64,000 nt of DNA, taken from NCBI GenBank assembly GCA_029098305.1, contig JAQXOB010000009.1:62001-126000 (forward strand), in the 5' to 3' direction. Source of the DNA: Clostridia bacterium. Lineage in GTDB: Bacteria; Bacillota; Clostridia; Oscillospirales; Acutalibacteraceae. A program made the translations under genes and the position numbers. Under the pieces are notes generated by a model, which worked only from the letters and a program-made list of their open reading frames with translations, searched no databases and was not told the origin of the DNA. Shown here one piece after another: positions 61,489-64,000 of this stretch (position 1 is its first letter; the number at the start of each line of letters is the position of its first letter).

Positions 61489-62154
61489 ATGAAAGTTGAA
61501 ATGAATAAAAAAAATAAGATAATAGCACTAATGGGTTTTGTTATCTTTGTTGCATTGATTTGTGCAATAGTTTTTGGAGGTTCTGCTATTGCAAAGAGTG
61601 GTAGTATGAATGCTGATGCAAACACAGCTGTGGTTGCACTCAAGGCACATCTTAATACGGAAAAGGGACAAAAAGCTATTGAACTAAATGTGGATAACGC
61701 TTTTTGTAAGTCAACAGATACGGATATCACCCTAAAATATATGGATAAAAATGCTTACACCAAGCTTTTTGGAACTCCTGAGGATGGAGAGGAAATCGAA
61801 AATAGCATAAAAGCTCAAAGCGTTGTTTATCTTGAATATAGTGCTGTAGGATATACTAAGGAAGATAAATCCGACAGCGAAAAATATGGTGCTGACAAAT
61901 TTATAGCTTATGTTTGCGAAGATGATATAGTTGTTATCGCACGTAACGAGTTAGACGATGGCACAGCGTTTAAGACAGATGCTGATGGCGTTGAAAGCGC
62001 ATTGGTTATGTATGCAAGAGATGGCTCAATCACTGTGAACTATAGTCATTTCTCAGATGATGGTGCTGCCTTACTCGATTTCCCAAATGACACTTCAGAT
62101 TGGAAAAAGATCGATGAGCAACCATTGACAGAGCTTGTTAGAGTAAAACAATAA
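61489..62154 (+). CDS. Single-span membrane protein of unknown function
   Basis: 221 residues. One N-terminal span (IIALMGFVIFVALICAIVFG) anchors a beta-rich extracytoplasmic domain (ALKAHLNTEKGQKAIELNVD; VVYLEYSAVGYT). No known family recognised. The ATG at 61489 follows GGAGGG by 8 bp. It has a perfect promoter and its own terminator, so it is a single-gene unit. Confident that it is a gene, not of its role. Confidence 0.75.
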   Translation: MKVEMNKKNKIIALMGFVIFVALICAIVFGGSAIAKSGSMNADANTAVVALKAHLNTEKGQKAIELNVDNAFCKSTDTDITLKYMDKNAYTKLFGTPEDGEEIENSIKAQSVVYLEYSAVGYTKEDKSDSEKYGADKFIAYVCEDDIVVIARNELDDGTAFKTDADGVESALVMYARDGSITVNYSHFSDDGAALLDFPNDTSDWKKIDEQPLTELVRVKQ

Positions 62155-62171
62155 TTATAGTAAAAAAATAT

Positions 62172-62211
62172 TAGGGAGTAACGTGAAATATCGGCTACTC
62201 CCTATTTTTTT
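62172..62211 (+). terminator. Rho-independent terminator
   Basis: TAGGGAGTA pairs with TACTCCCTA (9 bp, perfect), followed by seven T. Confidence 0.9.
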
Positions 62212-62298
62212 ATAAATAAAACACTGGAAAACACAGTTAAACTTTGCTTAACATTTTGGAATACAATTAACAATAAATAAAGTTTTATTTAAAAGTTA

Positions 62299-62327
62299 TT
62301 GACAGATTTATACAATAGATATATGAT
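62299..62327 (+). promoter_or_regulatory. Sigma-A-type promoter of the dockerin-like gene
   Basis: Perfect TTGACA at 62299-62304 and TATGAT at 62322-62327, 17-bp spacer. It leaves a leader of about 200 nt; the rest of 62212-62460 shows nothing else. Confidence 0.7.
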
Positions 62328-62460
62328 AATAAAAAGCATAGATGTAATTTCTGTAAAATAAGTGGCAAAATTGGATTAGAGAATATTGATAAGTATAAAT
62401 TTCAATAGAAGTGCAATAAGTTTATAACACTTAATAATACTTTTAGATTTTTGCTTAAAA

Positions 62461-62604
62461 GAAAGTGGTGATTCCAATGATGCAGATAGCTCGAAATTTC
62501 ACTAAAAATTTCATTTCAGGGAGGCTAGTGCTTATGAAAAGAATTGTATGTATCCTAGTTATTTGTTCTCTGTTATTTTCTGTGATAACAAGTGCTTCGG
62601 CTAC
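62461..62604 (+). repeat. Direct repeat, copy 1 (leader plus signal-peptide coding region)
   Basis: About 144 bp, nearly identical to 63807-63950. It covers the ribosome site (GGGAGG at 62519-62524) and the signal-peptide codons of the dockerin-like gene. Confidence 0.9.
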
Positions 62605-63541
62605 TAGTGTGCATAAGTTTAATGGATTGGATCATGCTGGTACAAGAAATACAAATTCAACACCCGATACAGAAAGTGATATCGACTTAGAGTTATCAGA
62701 TATCACATATGATCCCTATAGATTTATTGATCCAACCTATGGAGATCAAACTGAGGACAATAATGTTCTATGGCTACCCGAACAAGGTGAATATGCATGG
62801 AGAACTTATTTAAGGGATTTTTGTGAATTTATCTTAGAGAGGTATGAATCACAATCAAATGGTTCAGTGGAACAAAAAACAAATTTTATAGATCTTTATG
62901 ATTTCAGCGATGCGTTCAAAATTGCCCAAGGCTATTTAAGCAATGAGAACACTATTAATTCAATGACAGAGAAAGAAGCATTGAATAATTATAGAAGATT
63001 ATATAATACCGCAAAATCAAAAATTTTTTTCCAGGCATATGCGCTAACTTATGAGGCTTGTTTGGAGGAAGACAATTTTAATAATTTTTATAATAAGGAG
63101 TTTTGGAACAATGTTACAGAATTTTTAAATAGTGATGCAAAAATAATATATGACAAAAAAATTGTATCTAGAGCAGAACTTAGGGACATATGTTTTCTCC
63201 ATTCGTGTATTATTGATGAAGCAAATAAAGGTATACCATATGACTTGAATAAAGATAATGTATTAAATCTTATGGATGTTGTTATGGCTCAAAAGTATTT
63301 GGTAGGGATAATTAATTTAACAAGGACACAAAAGCAATCAATATCAACTTATGAGTACGATGATGCAAGTATGCAAACGGTTACTCTTATGCAAAAAAGT
63401 ATAGCAGATTTAATAGATATATACGATGAAAATGCAACTGGACGTATTAATAATCATGGCAGTGGAGCTAAATTTGTGTTTTATGATTTTACAATCAATG
63501 AACATCGTTGGTCTGATGTAGAAACTTTTAGAAAACCTTAA
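62534..63541 (+). CDS. Secreted protein with degenerate dockerin-like module
   Basis: 335 residues. Signal peptide (KRIVCILVICSLLFSVITSA, cleaved near ASA), a helical region without recognised family (about 60-225; YESQSNGSVEQKTNFIDLYD), then a dockerin-like stretch at about 234-300: the first loop DLNKDNVLNLMDVVMAQK is good but the second (EYDDASMQTVTLMQKSIADL) has lost its calcium residues. The ATG at 62534 gives a clean signal peptide behind GGGAGG; earlier in-frame starts (GTG 62465, ATG 62477) would add an odd basic lead. Its first 144 bp are copied at 63807. Function unknown. Confidence 0.7.
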   Translation: MKRIVCILVICSLLFSVITSASATSVHKFNGLDHAGTRNTNSTPDTESDIDLELSDITYDPYRFIDPTYGDQTEDNNVLWLPEQGEYAWRTYLRDFCEFILERYESQSNGSVEQKTNFIDLYDFSDAFKIAQGYLSNENTINSMTEKEALNNYRRLYNTAKSKIFFQAYALTYEACLEEDNFNNFYNKEFWNNVTEFLNSDAKIIYDKKIVSRAELRDICFLHSCIIDEANKGIPYDLNKDNVLNLMDVVMAQKYLVGIINLTRTQKQSISTYEYDDASMQTVTLMQKSIADLIDIYDENATGRINNHGSGAKFVFYDFTINEHRWSDVETFRKP

Positions 63542-63568
63542 GTTTATATTAAGAGAAAGGAATATATT

Positions 63569-63808
63569 ATGACAAAAAATAAAATACTTGCAATTTTACT
63601 TACTATCATATTATTATCGAGCATAAGTACCCTTAATGTTAATGCCGAAATAATCGAAATTACAGATGAAATTATTGATCTTAATGGGCTAAATTCTAAT
63701 TATACTGACGAATATAAAGAATATTTAAGGGCCGTACAATCCGGAGAATGGAATGATAGTTATGGATATATACCTGAGCCGTACGAACATATATATCCTG
63801 AAAAATGA
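63569..63808 (+). CDS. Small secreted protein
   Basis: 79 residues: a signal peptide (KNKILAILLTIILLSSISTL, cleaved near VNA) and an acidic, Tyr-rich mature part of about 53 residues (NYTDEYKEYLRAVQSGEW). No family recognised. It lies 27 bp after the dockerin-like gene with a ribosome site (AGAAAGGA), and its stop overlaps the start of the second repeat copy. Confident as a small secreted peptide only. Confidence 0.65.
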   Translation: MTKNKILAILLTIILLSSISTLNVNAEIIEITDEIIDLNGLNSNYTDEYKEYLRAVQSGEWNDSYGYIPEPYEHIYPEK

Positions 63809-63950
63809 AAGTGGTGGTTCCAATGATGCAGATAGCTCGAAATATCACCAAAAATTTCATTTCAGGGAGGCTAGTGCTTATGAAAAGAATTGTATGTATC
63901 CTAGTTATTTGTTCTCTATTGTTATCTGCGATAGCAAGTGCTTCGGCTAT
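63807..63950 (+). repeat. Direct repeat, copy 2
   Basis: About 144 bp, nearly identical to 62461-62604, with substitutions at scattered sites. It supplies the leader and signal peptide of the partial gene at the window edge. Confidence 0.9.
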
Positions 63951-64000
63951 GGATATCTTAAATACATACGCAGAAAATGATGTTATGCAAATAGATGAAC
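63880..64000 (+). CDS. Secreted protein, N-terminal part only (runs past window edge)
   Basis: The visible 40 codons begin with the same signal peptide (MKRIVCILVICSLLLSAIAS) as the gene at 62534 and then diverge (AMDILNTYAENDVMQIDE). It is probably a paralogue of that gene; whether it carries a dockerin cannot be seen. The start matches the one chosen for its copy. Confidence 0.7.
   Translation, partial: MKRIVCILVICSLLLSAIASASAMDILNTYAENDVMQIDE

Noticed and set aside
63753..63980. Open frame across the second direct repeat
   Set aside because: It is out of frame with the signal peptide conserved in both copies.

Overview
The window looks like a chromosomal segment of a low-GC, spore-forming, strictly anaerobic Clostridium-class Firmicute, most likely a gut or rumen Ruminococcaceae/Oscillospirales member. 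This rests on complete spoIIIAA-AH genes behind a sigma-E-like promoter, a superoxide reductase/rubredoxin pair, an S-box (SAM-I) riboswitch, Gram-positive division genes, and several secreted proteins ending in type I dockerin modules. The taxonomic placement is inference from gene content; no rRNA or tRNA gene was seen.

Layout, left to right. 1-1.6 kb: the end of a tocopherol-cyclase-like gene, then superoxide reductase and rubredoxin, then a probable relic of a ZIP transporter. 1.8-12.3 kb: a surface/secretome region with a BspA-type leucine-rich-repeat protein, a repeat protein, a papain-family protease and a mini-dockerin protein, all secreted and dockerin-bearing. It is interrupted by efp with an acidic zinc-ribbon neighbour and by an ECF-type sigma factor overlapping a putative anti-sigma gene. 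12.3-15.8 kb: a DUF896 gene, a MITE-like palindromic repeat, a YlbJ-like membrane protein and asparagine synthetase. 16.0-23.4 kb: an oligopeptide ABC transporter (oppA-B-C-D-F) whose binding protein and OppC permease carry large extra segments. 23.9-24.3 kb: a promoter-to-terminator unit of about 360 nt with no coding sequence, the best candidate here for an uncharacterised structured RNA.

24.3-31.2 kb: a polyamine operon. Arginine decarboxylase, agmatine deiminase and N-carbamoylputrescine amidohydrolase give putrescine. A spermidine synthase (SpeE) and the carboxyspermidine dehydrogenase/decarboxylase pair provide two possible ways to extend it. 31.2-39.7 kb: another dockerin protein, then SAM riboswitch-metK, murA, divIB/ftsQ with repeat-rich ends, ftsZ and rpsT. 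40.1-41.8 kb (minus strand): the GGGtGRT-motif protein with an iron-sulfur scaffold-like partner, a conserved but functionally obscure pair. 42.0-48.3 kb: spoIIIAA-AH and a coiled-coil M23 peptidase.

48.4-54.0 kb (minus strand): a lipoprotein, a beta-CASP metallo-beta-lactamase protein and three glycosyltransferases. 54.1-54.6 kb: a strong promoter, a folded-looking leader and a 54-residue peptide gene of unknown role. 54.7-62.2 kb: gapA (minus strand), a CdaR/PucR-type regulator, ftsE-ftsX with a linked EnvC-like M23 protein, an ATP-grasp enzyme and a membrane-anchored unknown. 62.3-64.0 kb: tandem secreted proteins whose first ~144 bp are duplicated almost exactly, the second cut by the window edge.

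Most promoters listed are sigma-A-type matches with a 17-bp spacer read by eye. Terminators are GC-rich stems followed by T runs. Function calls rest on recognised motifs and family resemblance, not on database searches.
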